Part shown: positions 1-11,439 of the stretch, in pieces
How the letters are laid out: the number at the start of each line of letters is the position of its first letter
How positions within the stretch are numbered: the first letter of the stretch is position 1
Assembly (NCBI GenBank): GCA_022457155.1
Contig: JAJGOT010000202.1
Coordinates: 1,168,001 to 1,232,000, forward strand
DNA length: 64,000 bases
Direction of reading: 5' to 3'
DNA from: Cladopsammia gracilis
Taxonomy: Eukaryota; Cnidaria; Anthozoa; Scleractinia; Dendrophylliidae
Program-made: the position numbers and the translations under genes
Notes under the pieces: generated by a model
Seen by the model: only the letters and a program-made list of their open reading frames with translations
Databases searched by the model: none
Told to the model about the DNA's origin: nothing

Positions 1-1072
1 CAATACGGCGTCTTTTTAACGTAACAAAACGACGCTAAAGGGGGTGGGGCTTATTGGAAGAACGGTGCGGCGCCAGGCATTACATGACTTCCAAGCCTGC
101 GGTACTTCTATCCCAGCAGTCTTATTTGTGTCCGCTTTACCAGTCTCTCGTCTTCACTCTCGTCTAGCCCTTCACTCTGCTTCAGTCTTCGCGCCTAAAC
201 GAGGCTACTTCTATCCTTGTAATCCCCCCCGGGGGGGGGGGGGGGATTATCCCTATTATGGGATATTGTGGGATGCCCCGCAGGTATATAAAAGGGTAGA
301 GATTTCAGGAGTTGAAGTATAGAAAAGAAAAGGGTGCGAAAAACTGTCATTTAGGTTTCTTGACTCCCGCCACAACGTGAACATCAACAGTGGTAACGCT
401 TGATGTTTTTCCGTGGATATTGTTCCATAACTTTATTTCAATGGTATAGTGAAGTGACGCAGTGTTTCTTCTGTTGGTATATGAAAGGGGTACCATTTTC
501 TATGGAAGGTATACGAAAGGGTTACCTTTTGTGTCAAAAACGGTATATCAAAGAGTTTGGACTTCGGGGCAAGGCATCCCCGTACAAAACATTGCTGATT
601 ACTCCCACCGCGGTTGTAATCCTGCAATTTATACCCCACACAACCTGCTCTGATTCTCTCTGTAGAAACTTATCATATCGAGTTCCATTTGGCAATATGA
701 ACACATTAAGTAATGCTCCACATAAGAACTCCTGTGAACTTCATTGTTCTGCGGCATTGGCTCTTTCCCACATAGAATACCTTTGATTTCAAGGATAGAG
801 CTAGGAGGGGCTGATGGCTCATAATTATATTTCAGAATAAAAATAAAGAAAATCCATTTGCGTCAAAATAAATTTTAGGAAATGTTCGTGCTTAACCAAT
901 CAGAATAGCAGAAGACAGTAGCTAATAATTTTGCCTATTTGATGAAGTTCCCCAAATACAATATCTTTTAAAAATTCCATGTTGTGCGATTGGGTCTCAA
1001 ATTACTTGAAAACCTTAAATGCACCTTGAAACTTAACTTTTTGATAGTTTTTGAGTCTAGGCCAATGAGATC
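1..1072. other. No gene recognised; G-run and diverged MITE-like sequence
   Basis: I see no supported gene here. Short open frames on both strands lack recognisable domains and splice context. Positions 215-300 hold a C-run followed by a G-run and then GATTATCCC and a TATA-like GTATATAAAAGG. This resembles the poly-G-ended element family seen complete at 22537-22900. Positions 480-610 (GGGTTACC, GGTATATCAAAG, GGCATCCCCGTACAAAAC) look like a decayed relative of the piece at 35436-35545. Confidence 0.35.
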
Positions 1073-1446
1073 ACTAGTAGGGGTGGCGAATGGTACCTTC
1101 AAAATCGTGATTCTCGGGAAATTTTGGTCCGGTCTCGAAATCTCGGCAGGTTTTGTTTTAAGTCTCAAGTCTCATTTCGCTGGTGCTTTTTCTGTCTCGG
1201 AGTCTCGGATATTTTTCCTCAAGGTCTCTGAATCTCGGATACTTTTGTCAAGCATTCTTCATCCTTGTTTGTTGTTTGATAAGTGATTTGGATATTTTTA
1301 GCACTGAGTCTCGGACTCGGTTTTTTCCCGCATTGGGTCTCGGGCTCGGATTTGATAACGAAGCTGCGGTCGCGGTCTCGGATTTTGAAACAAGGGTCTC
1401 GGCGTCTCGGCGAGTCTCGGATTTACCATTCGCCACCCCTACTAGT
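1073..1446. mobile_element. 374-bp TIR (foldback) element with perfect 23-bp ends
   Basis: The left end 1073-1095 (ACTAGTAGGGGTGGCGAATG...) is the exact reverse complement of the right end 1424-1446. The interior is rich in GTCTCGG/TCTCGG repeats. No transposase is encoded, so it is a non-autonomous element. No clear target-site duplication could be read outside the ends. Confidence 0.8.
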
Positions 1447-1519
1447 TGTAACAATGAAAAAAGTTGGCATTCCATCGTGCATTGCCGTTCAGCGCTTTCC
1501 TTCTTATGCGGATTACTAC

Positions 1520-2083
1520 TTAACCCTTTCACTCCGAGTCAATTATGGAGACATGTAATTTATTTCTTACTTTTGAGTCTGTGGACAAAACCCTATGGTG
1601 TGACCATTCAAATGAAACCTCTTCAACAGTACTTTTGCATGGTACCATTTGTTCTAACTTTTGAGTCTGTTGATGAAATCCTATGGTGTGACCATTCAAA
1701 TGAAACCTCTTCATCAGTACTTTTGCATGGTACCATTTGTTCGAACTTTTGAGTCTGTTGACGAAATCCTATGATGTGACCATTCAAATGAAACCTCTTC
1801 CGCAGTTCTTTTGCATGGTACCATTTGTTCTAACTTTTGAGTCTGTTGATGAAATCCTATGGTGTGACCATTCAAATGAAACCTTTTCAGCAGTACTTTT
1901 GCATGGTACCATTTGTTCTAACTTTTGAGTCTGTTGACAAAATCCTATGGTGTGACCATTCAAATGAAACCTCTTCAGCGGTACTTTTGCATGGTACCAA
2001 TTGTTTTTCAATATTTTACAAAATGAAATTTGGGATTTTTCTTGAATTTTGATGTTTGGCCCTCTTGGGTGTTGAAGGGTTAA
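1520..2083 (+). mobile_element. TIR element carrying 88-bp tandem repeats (family V, copy 1)
   Basis: The element starts TTAACCCTTTCACTCC and ends with an imperfect inverse, CTCTTGGGTGTTGAAGGGTT AA. Between the ends lie about 4.5 tandem units of 88 bp, marked by GAGTCTGTTGA at 1663, 1751, 1839 and 1927. Each unit has GTGACCATTCAAATGAAACC and TTTTGCATGGTACCATTTG. Because 88 is not a multiple of 3, the open frames across the array shift from unit to unit and are not protein repeats. Related copies lie at 3154-3452, 14936-15321 and 21933-22321. Confidence 0.8.
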
Positions 2084-3153
2084 CAGGTAAGAGATACTTT
2101 AATATTTTGACGGGGTACTGTCCCGTTGGGGTTTGGGCAACACACACCAAATTAAAATTACGAGAGGTCCCGTACCCACCTTGGAAAATACTGTAAAAGC
2201 ACATCATAACGAGACAAATAATTTTATTATTTTATCGAATTCTTAAGTACAACTTGGCCCAGTAAAATTCATGCAGTGATTATCAAGTAGGACGACTGTT
2301 GTTTGACAACTACTTCGAACCTTATATTTCTTTTTTCAAAGAAAACGTCAGTAAGAGAATTAAAGGGAAGATTGTAATGGATTTAACCGTGCCATGAAAA
2401 GGTGCAAATCTTTTGTGGTAGCATTCTTAAACTTCATTTAATTTCCATAACATAATCCCACTTATAATTTATTTTTTCTCTTGTTTTTCTTTCTATATCC
2501 TTAATAGTTAAATTTAATTATTAATAGCATTAACAGCTTTAATTTACAGCAAAATATCTTGTCTTACCCATGCAAATAAATTGTTCCCAAGCTGAAAATA
2601 TTTAAGAAATCTCCAACAACTGAAGGGAAAATAAAAGAATTGGCGGGCAATAAAGTTAAATATCTGGCAAAGAACGTACCGTGTACCTTCTAGACTAAAT
2701 GTTAAAAGACACAAATAAAGCAGAACAAGACATATGAATGAGTGTGTTTGTGTGTTGTAGATTAAAACTTTCAAAGAACCTCAATGCTTTGCTCGTTTCA
2801 CCAGGGGCAAAGAAAATTGAGGCTGCAAAATCATTGCATCTGAAGTTAAGAGCAGAAAAACAGTGAATGTAAACTAATGAGTTCAGCTGGAGACATTTGA
2901 AGGGAAAGAAAATTGCATTTTTGTCATTTTGTAGTACTAGACCATCCATCTATTCACGGTCACAAGTAGACAGTTCATTGATCCACAATGATGTCCAATT
3001 CAATTTGTGTTACATTTTGCATAACCAGCAAGCAAAAGTACATGTAGAATGGAAGCCAAAAGAAACAGACAACTTTTGCAAGGTTAAGAGGTTAACCTAT
3101 AGCCCAAACATACCTGCCCACTAGAGGAAAGTGTATTCTAAGGCTCACGAGCC
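2084..3153. other. Intergenic stretch, nothing recognised
   Basis: AT-rich sequence between two copies of the array-carrying element. Short minus-strand frames around 2544-2949 show no domain or credible splice structure. Confidence 0.4.
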
Positions 3154-3452
3154 TTAACCCTTTCACTTCCAAAGTCAATTATGGAGATCATGTAGTGAAG
3201 CGCTAACTTCTAAGTCTGTTGATGAAATCATATGGTGTGACCATTCAAATAAAACCTCTTCATCAGTACTTTTGCATGGTACCATTTGTTCTAATTTTGA
3301 GTCTGTGGACAAAGTCCTATGGTGTGACCATTCAAATGAAACCTCTTTTGCAGTTCTTTTACATGGTACCATTTTTTTTTAATATTTTACAAAATGAAAT
3401 TTGGCATTTTTCTCGAATTTTGATTTTTGGCACTCTTGGGACTGAAAGGGCA
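3154..3452 (+). mobile_element. TIR element of family V, short copy 2
   Basis: It has the same TTAACCCTTTCACTTCC start and CTCTTGGGACTGAAAGGG end as the copy at 1520-2083. It holds only about two 88-bp units. The unit number differs between copies, as expected of an internal array that expands and contracts. Confidence 0.75.
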
Positions 3453-3959
3453 AAATAGGCATAGAGACACTGATCTCTAGCCATTATGGGTCCACAAATG
3501 AAAACCTAAGATCTCTGGACTATCACACTACATGTAAGAGTATTTTCAACAAATGAGAAATGAGTTTCAGATAATGCTAAGCAATTAGCGTTAAAATTTT
3601 GTGAGGGAGGCAACAAGAAAGTTGTAAAAGGTGTCAGTTTCTCAGGCTAAAAGAGCTCTGAAGAATGACAAAATGTGTTTCCCTTGTGTTAAATAAATTA
3701 TCCCACCCTATTTTCAATTGTCCTGAAATACAAATAATTCTACAATACCTCAAACCTTGAAGCAAAACTATGCCACTAGGCATTCTCACAGAAAAAAAGC
3801 AAGCCCACATCCCAAGTGCAAATTTCAATATATACAGAAGATAGCATTTTGGTTTAAATAATGTACACTTTATGCTTGCAGCCCCAACTCAGGCATGCCA
3901 CATTATATCATACTCTCTATTCAATAGTCTGCACTTTGTCAAATAAATTATCTGTTTTC
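3453..3959. other. Probable 3' flank/UTR of the OST-PNT gene
   Basis: This lies downstream of the stop codon of the minus-strand gene at 3960. I saw no clear AATAAA on the minus strand here, so the transcript end is not defined. No ETS-domain exon is recognisable in this stretch or further left. Confidence 0.35.
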
Positions 3960-6900
3960 TCAGTAGACATAGTAAAAGTTTGATGTCCCTGGGTTCAAAT
4001 AGCTCTGCAAATGCCGAGATTGTTCCACAGCAGCAGTCACACGTTTATGGAAATCACTGTGTAGCACCTCTCCGCCTCTTGGAACTCGGTAGAGAAACCC
4101 TTCCAAGCTTAACATACACAAGCCTTTTCCATTCATTAAAAACTTGTCAGCAGTGACTTCCCGTATGCTGTATCTTTCTGTCGCCCACTTGAGCCATTCC
4201 ATTACCTCCCATTTGTTCCACATTCTAGGATCTGAAGATGAAAACAATAACTTTATAAAAACATATTTTGTAACAATGGAAACATAAAAAGAATGGTGCA
4301 GGTTTTTCAACAATTTCTTTACTACTGCACAGAAACTAGCATTTATTATCTTTGGCTGTTGATGATGAGGATGGAAATGGATTGCAAATTCAGAAAATTG
4401 GTCTATTTTTTCCAGTTCTTCCCACATGTTTTGCAAAAATCGCCAAACACTGATTATGGTTTGTTCTTCTTCAAAGAAATCATTTGGTATTTGTTTTCAT
4501 GGGGCTGTAAGAGCAACTTCATGTTTGAGCAAAGGTACTTTTTGAACTCTTTAGTGAAGTTTTGACCAAAACACAGCCAAATCACCATGGCAATGCCCCT
4601 TTAATGCCGTTTCAAACAGCCACCCACTGTTGCAAGCTCTGACACCCTCATGTACTTCATTACAGTATAACACATATGCATACCAGCTGGGACTCTGGGC
4701 TGCTCAAAATTGAACACATTATCCTCATCATCAATATCTGGAACAACACAATCTTCAGAGGTTGAGGTGCTGCCCTTCTTCCTTGTTGGTGATGGGATGT
4801 CTGGAAAAAGAGAAATTAACATTAAGTATGGAAAAAGAACACAACACTGGAAGTGGCATGGATTGAATTGAGCCTTGACCTTGTGCAAGGACAGGTAGTT
4901 ATTGTTTGCTAAGTTGCAGGCACTGCATGTAACCTTCTCAAATTTCATATATAATATATGTATCTGGCTGTATACAAATGTGAGACAATGAAAATTGGCA
5001 TTGGCTTAGTTCATGATATTCAAGATACATGCAGTTTATTACAAACAACATTTCTCCTTTTAAGTGCATGCAATTTCTAATTGTATTAAATAACAAATGT
5101 TCCCTATTGCATGAAAAAGATTCAAGATCTTGTGATATGAACCTGGACTCAAATTTATGTATAACAGCTGCCATTATTTTTACATGTCAATTCTTTATTG
5201 TCTTGGATTGTGTGGGGGCAGTTTGAAGTTATTGGTAGACCAAATAGAGACAATTTTGCAGAGCTTTGTTTTAACTGTAGGCGTTTATTGGGTCTCTAGC
5301 TGTGTTGGTGTTAATAATATCAACAGGGAATTAAAGAAGCCTAATGTTTCATGCAATAACAAACATGAACATAAAGTGTGATTAAAAAGTTCAGATTGCT
5401 TTATCTTGATTGCAACATCAAAGTTACTTAGTTGACTGTGTTACTATGGTGACAATCAAAACCTAGCTTTGGCCTTTGTCTTATGTTTATTATGTACAAA
5501 GCTTGGTCACTGTTAATGTTTTGGTTGTGCATGCTGAGCCAATATAACAAAAATGATCATAATTTGCAGTTACATGTATGAGCCTTCAACTTACAACATT
5601 CATGACATACATGTACGTGTATGTCCTATGAAAAGACAAAATTCTTGACAACTCGAAAAGAGGAACAACTTTCTAATGACAGGAGTCGGATACTGAATGA
5701 TACTGGTCTTGAATTTTCATGCCATTAATTTTCTGTTCTATTTAAAGATGCTTAACTATGTATGACGTATATTGATCTCGAGAATAGAACATGATTTACG
5801 TCATTTGTGACTGTTCAATGGTAAGCGTATTCTAATTTTATCATCAATCACTGAAGCATGAGTTACAGATACAATCTCCAATAGCTTTGAACAGTTGGTA
5901 TATTTTTAGCAAGAAAATTTGTAGCGCTGCAGTGATTCAGAAATAGAATGCAATGTCTCATTGTTCTGTTTCTTACTCATTTTTCAATGAAAGAGGTTTC
6001 ACAGAAGCCGTGACTAAAACAACCCACACGCTCTTATAAGAAATATAATTAATTTTAATTGTTATAGCTTTAATTTTGATTCCAGTATCAAGATACTTCT
6101 GACCTCCATGACATTTTTTTTTATTGATGTATGGGGGCAGTGGACATAGATTTTTTGTAATACCTCCCACTCAGTTATAAAATATTAAAAGTGATTTTCC
6201 AAAAGAAACTACAAACAGTCCGTAAAAATAACTTTGCTAGGGAATGTCTGATTTTTAACATGATGCGCCAGCCCAAAATTTCTTCAACAATGAAAATTTA
6301 GAATGGCCTTTAGAACAAGGGCATGAATTGTATTTCTTGACACATTGCTGGGTTAGAACAAAGGATCCCTTAAACCACAAAATAACCCTTGGGTGTAACT
6401 AGTTTAGCTAAGGAATAATTAAAAAACTAACAACATCTGGTTACTTGCATCTTAAAAAATATGCAACTAGCTAAACGCAAGTTAAATACAATGAAAAACA
6501 ATCATAGATGTTCATAGATTTCTCTGGACAATTCTCATCCATTATTGCATAAAGGCAAACAAAAGCAATTAAAATGGAAATTTTTGTTCAGACACTGCCC
6601 ACACAAAAATATTAAATGCGAGACATCCCAATGAATGTACAGATTTGAAGATTTTTTTTTCAATGTGTATTATGATCAGCTTCCACTTACAGTATGATTG
6701 ATTTTTCTTGATAAAATTTATCAGAACTACACTTATTCGTCTATCTGTCATCCTTTCCATGGAAAAGAAGAATAATTTGTCTCAGGTTACACGCATAACA
6801 AAAACAATGAAATTTTTCATAGGCAATCAAAAACATAAACCTAAATGATATTTGGGAGACAAAATACATACATGTAAGTTTTACTTTTTCTCCAGAGAGA

Positions 6901-8275
6901 AATAAAATAAGCTAAGTCAACAATCAAAAATCCCTGATTTGAAATCGTCAAAAACCGCAAATTACACAAATTTTTGTGGGCGTCTTGGAATAAATTTTCT
7001 TGAAGCGAGAACAAAAGTTCTTTGAAACAATGACATCAATGAAAGTGTGGCATAGCCTACGCAAATTACGTTAACTTCGAAAAGATTTAATTAAGGAACA
7101 TTCTCCGCCAACACACAATGCTTTTAAATCACTTTGAGTGCAAGTAATAGCGGAAGAAATCGAAAACCTCGTTTCTACTTCGTGTTTACCAATCTTTGAC
7201 ATTATATCCATTACATGAAGATCACGTTATGAAAGATAACTTCCTGAACTTCAGAAAGGCCGCACTTCAAACAGATCGCAAATGTCGTTTACACTGATAC
7301 ACTTACCTTGAAAATTCACCCTAATATCAACTTGGCCATTTTCTTGTACATCCTGTTGTCCCAACGTCAGGTTATCTTGTAGCTGGGGACAAAACATAAA
7401 CGAATATTGATCATGAAAACAGAAAACTGATGGCCTTGGGAGGTGGAAATTATTCATCACACAATACCGAAACGCTCATCAAGTCCTGCTCCGTCACGTT
7501 TTTAAAGCTTAATATAAGTTCAGTATAATTTAATATCGCCAAATTGTCGTGTTCAGAAAAGGGTTTCAATATTTCTGTCAAAGCACATCTTTTCCAAACA
7601 GCGGCTGTGCAAAATTTCACAATGAATTTCACTGTCATTGCTTCGACCACAAAAACGCTGGTTTTGAATAGTATCAAATCAATTCCTTTTGAGGCTGAAA
7701 CCGACAATGGAAGTAATGAAATCGACGAACCGCTCTCAACAGAAATTCGTTCAGCAGCTTACGTACATCGAATGATTAACAAGTACTTCTGAGCTAAGAA
7801 TGAGGTAAAAAGGAAAACGAAGGTTGAAGTGAAAATCGCTAAGCGTGCAGTTCGCAATTCGACCGGCGGCGTGACTCTCAGTTAGCACGCGTGTTCCCTG
7901 TTGTCTCGCGCGGAGCGCATGAAATCATTCCACATCAGCTTTCCGATTTTGGAATAAACCAGATAGTCTCGACTATTTACCGGATTTCCATGAAAGAAAA
8001 CTTCTTGCTCCCCAACAGTAAAACCCTCTTGCGCCTCTATCATTTGCTTCAGCCTGAACACCGTCAGTGAAAGATGAATCCGCAGAGGGAAAGGCATTCG
8101 CGGCGTTCCATCGTCGACAAGAACACTGCAGAGAGAAGAAACAAATATGGAACTCAGCCAATTTGATTACGGCTAAATCTCAAAGTGAACTGATTTGAAA
8201 TACTTCAAACCATCGCGAGGGAAATTGTAACCTTTTCATTCCATATGCTTACCGTATTGTCACAGGATCGCTCAT
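3960..8275 (-). CDS. GABP-alpha-like protein: ubiquitin-like/OST + Pointed domain, no ETS domain
   Basis: Five exons on the minus strand: 8253-8275, 7981-8125, 7307-7382, 4684-4800, 3960-4231 (633 bp, 210 aa plus stop). All introns have GT-AG ends and all phases fit. The start is MSDPVTIR. Residues about 8-81 form a ubiquitin-like beta-grasp sequence (LKQMIEAQEGFTVGEQEVFF, then LQDNLTLGQQDVQENGQVDI) that resembles the OST domain of GABP-alpha. Residues 82-120 are a polar linker (SPTRKKG, DIDDEDN). Residues 121-about 200 are a PNT/SAM domain (DPRMWNKWEVMEWLKWA, LCMLSLEGFLYRVPRGGEVL), closest by recall to the GABPA PNT domain (VPRG motif). The frame ends in YYVY-stop with no ETS winged-helix. 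GABP-alpha normally runs to about 450 aa and binds GGAA sites through its ETS domain. This protein could therefore bind partners (GABP-beta or p300-like) but probably not DNA. That role is inferred. Confidence 0.85.
4290..4600 (+). repeat. Diverged copy of a ~280-bp dispersed repeat (family R)
   Basis: It lies in the last intron of the OST-PNT gene. It shares GATGG(A)AATGG, AAAATTGG and CCAAAAC...ATCACCATG landmarks with clearer copies at 34985-35255 and 44525-44825. It is non-coding. Confidence 0.45.
4802..7306. other. Intron of the OST-PNT gene, no recognised element
   Basis: This 2.5-kb intron separates exon 4 (4684-4800) from exon 3 (7307-7382). It is AT-rich with frequent ACATGTA words. 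I found no gene, array or clear inverted repeat. Confidence 0.5.
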
Positions 8276-11200
8276 AGTTTCGGCACGATTTCAAATCGCG
8301 ATTCTGAAATCAGAGCAATGCAGTGCTGAGCGCTAGACACACTGCGGTGACGCAAAGCCGCAAAGATCGACCAAGCGGCTTTTGCTCCGAAATGAATTCA
8401 GTCTCAAGAAAACTCAGTCGAAATCCCAAAATCAGCCGCCTTGTATCAAGAACTTGTCGAGGGGTACATTTCGTGCACAACTTTCCTGTTCATAGCTGTT
8501 TCAACGAGTGTTGTTTTATAATAGGAAATGAGGTCACTGCGCCGTTTTCAATGCCCCAAAAGGCCGTCGCCATAGAAACATCAGACTGCATTGTTATCCG
8601 CTTCCCTTATTTGGTTGACACCTCCCTCACGATGTCGTAAGTCCTCCAAATTAGGAAGTCGTTTCACGAGGTTTGCGTGCCGATGACGACACGCCTAAAG
8701 ATCGGGTCACGAAGATCTTCCGAGAAATGTCGGAAAATATGCATGCAATCGTTTAATGTATCTGCGTGACGGTCCCGTGTTGTGATGTGCTGATCAGAGT
8801 TCAAATTTCGGCGGGTCTTTATGTCCAAGTGGCTTTAATTTTACTTTTGAATTTATTTTTCAAGAAAAAGAGGACAAGAATTACGCCTTTATTTCTTGGC
8901 TTTCCTTTACAAGAATTGAAAAACTAAAAAAATACAGTAGACACATGAAGAAAAAAAAACACGCAAAATTGCGTGAGCGAAAATGAGTTGCATGTGATGC
9001 AATTCACGACAATCTAATCATCGCTACCTCTATATTCCTCTGTATTATTAGCACAAATAAGCTAAATTTAGACATACACGGTATTTTCTAATTTTGTGCA
9101 AACACAATAGAGCCTAAAACTCAAATGTCTCTATCCATTGTTCACACAAGGGCGAAACATGTTTGGTCTGTTTACGAAAGAAACATGTTTCACAATGTAA
9201 AGTGTTCATCAGGCGGTGCATTGTGCGACTCTCAGGATTTTATGCATGTTTCGAATTAAAGTCGCATAAATTATTGAGCCAGGCATACTGTTTCAAATAA
9301 ACAAATAATATGAACTTGTAAACATGTTTAGAGAAAATGGTGTTTCGAGGAAAGGGGTTTCGTTAAAACGTGTTTACGGTGCTGACGTGATGGAGCACAG
9401 CTTTTAAGCTGTGATGTCCAGCTTGGCATAAGCGTACACCAGGCCGGAACAATGTTTCAAATTGTTTGTACAAAAATAACCTCTTTTGATACAGAGCAGA
9501 TCTTATTACCAATAACAACATAATTATAAAAAAAAATGGATTTTAAGGTTGTCACTTCGAACTCAGGAAAGGGAATTGTACCAGGACCCTTAAGCTTCCT
9601 GTACAGGCACCATGCCCGGGGAAAAGTCATTCACGAGGCCAGGGAATTTTGCAGAGCAGTCCAATTTGGTTTCAGGTGAAGAGACTTATCCCGCCAACAG
9701 TACTCACGAGGGGAGAAATCGTTTTACAAAAATGGGTAGTTCACACGCCTTTTTTCAATTACATGAACATCTTAATCTCCCGGAAGTGTTTCGACACTTC
9801 GATAGCTCTGTTTTAAAGTCTTCGTCCTTTATTCCTTATTTCATTAAGTGGTTTGTTTCTTCTATCATATTATCTTGTATCTTTGGTTTGGTTCAACACG
9901 TACACAGCTTGTCTCACAACGTTATCTACAGTTTAAGCCCTTCAATGTGAAGACCACACATCGACATCATCAATTTTGAAAAGCAAAATTCAAAATTTAT
10001 AAAAACTGAATAAACAGCACCACAGGAAAGTACACGTACTGCTTAACAGGAAGATCTCTATTTGAACGGTCGCATTGTAAGATTCACACCCTGAGTGAAG
10101 AGTTCAACACGACAAATAGTTCGAGCCTGGCAATAAAGTGTTAAAGTTCTCTAACTTTTGGTTTATCATATTAGATATATCAAGCACAAAACGAGTGACA
10201 CTTGCACGAGATTTAATGCAAAGCCTTGAGGCAGTTTATTAATTAGAAGGACAACACAGTCGGTGGCAATCAATGTTTGATATACCTCGAATCACGTAGA
10301 AGGGTGCCCTTAAAATTAACATTTGAACTCTTGAGGGGCAAAATACTTAACAGCTGCCACTTTGAAATAGGTGTTTTTTCAACATTTTGGTTTTACCGTC
10401 ATTTGGTGATTGTACATTAACATAATAATAACACCAAGAAACGGGTGTTTTTGTTTTAAGTTTATGAAATCATAAAAACACAGCTGAAGGAAGATTATTT
10501 TATGGACTGAACATTCGTGCCCAACGTCATTATACTAGTGTATAATTATGGCGAGATCAAAACAGCGCCACATCACTTTAGACCCAATTCAGCTGTGAAG
10601 CTGTTTCGACACAGCTCATGGCACGTACTTAACGTTGGCGCCATCATGTTTTACCAGTATACTTTGCACGACACGGATTTAGGGGTTAGACCAGCTTTGA
10701 CCATCTAAAACTATTGCTGAGATATTAAACAGAGCTTCAGTTAATTACGATATGCCAAAAATGTTCCGTTGCCACCCACCTCCTAATCCTCAAAGGTGGA
10801 TCGACAATCGCTTAACCTTAACAGACAATCGCTAAATCGCTAAATTATCGGCCAAAGACTCTATGATCACATAGAAACACATTAGCGATCTCAACCGATC
10901 GATCGCAAGAAATGATACTCTATCCTACCGGGATCGTAGAATCCCAGAGATAACTGAATTCCCTGTGAAGCTGTTTTTTTATGATCGGCACCGATTGACT
11001 GGGTTTTGGATAGCAATTTAGGTATCGCGTTTTCAGAAGTCCATCACCGCCAGCAGTGAAACTTTTGTTTTTCCAATCGTTTCCGCCGACTTTAAACAGT
11101 CGGAAATACTTTAAGCTCCTTTCCTCCTTCCTTTTCGACTTCAAAATTGACGCTCTCTTTATTAGTCGCTGGGCATTTCTATTCAAATATGTCTGTCATT

Positions 11201-11439
11201 GTTGTAACTGGTGTTCAAATGCTGTATTCTCATGTCCCGATGTCTTGTAGGTGAGATTCCGCGGGGACATACGATTTTTAATAATGTTGCGAAGTATAGG
11301 AGCTCACTTTGGCGCGGTAATCACGCCCGCTCTGTGGAATCCGATCGCGAAGAAGAATTTCCGGCCAAGAAATTCCGCCAATGTAAACTGAATTTCATGA
11401 CGCTGTTATTCCTTTGTCATAAACTTGAAGTGTTGTATA
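8276..11439. other. Intergenic region: upstream of OST-PNT gene, downstream of SDAD1
   Basis: This holds the promoter/5'UTR of the OST-PNT gene (just right of 8275) and the 3' flank of SDAD1. An AATAAA on the minus strand (TTTATT at 11158-11163) lies about 280 bp past the SDAD1 stop and is a plausible polyadenylation signal. A small hairpin, CACAGCTTTTAAGCTGTG, lies at about 9396-9413. Open frames at 8323-8640, 9612-9950 and 10517-10708 have no recognisable domains, and I do not call them genes. Confidence 0.45.
11158..11163 (-). terminator. Candidate polyadenylation signal of SDAD1
   Basis: AATAAA on the minus strand, about 280 bp downstream of the SDAD1 stop codon. No transcript evidence is available. 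Other AT-rich signals could be used. Confidence 0.35.

Noticed and set aside
1737..2052. Frames encoding [21 protein letters not shown] repeats
   Set aside because: The tandem period is 88 bp, which shifts frame at every unit. The same sequence is found in both orientations in introns.
9612..9950. Possible 112-aa gene on the plus strand
   Set aside because: No recognisable domain, no splice partners and no supporting context. Its length is compatible with chance.
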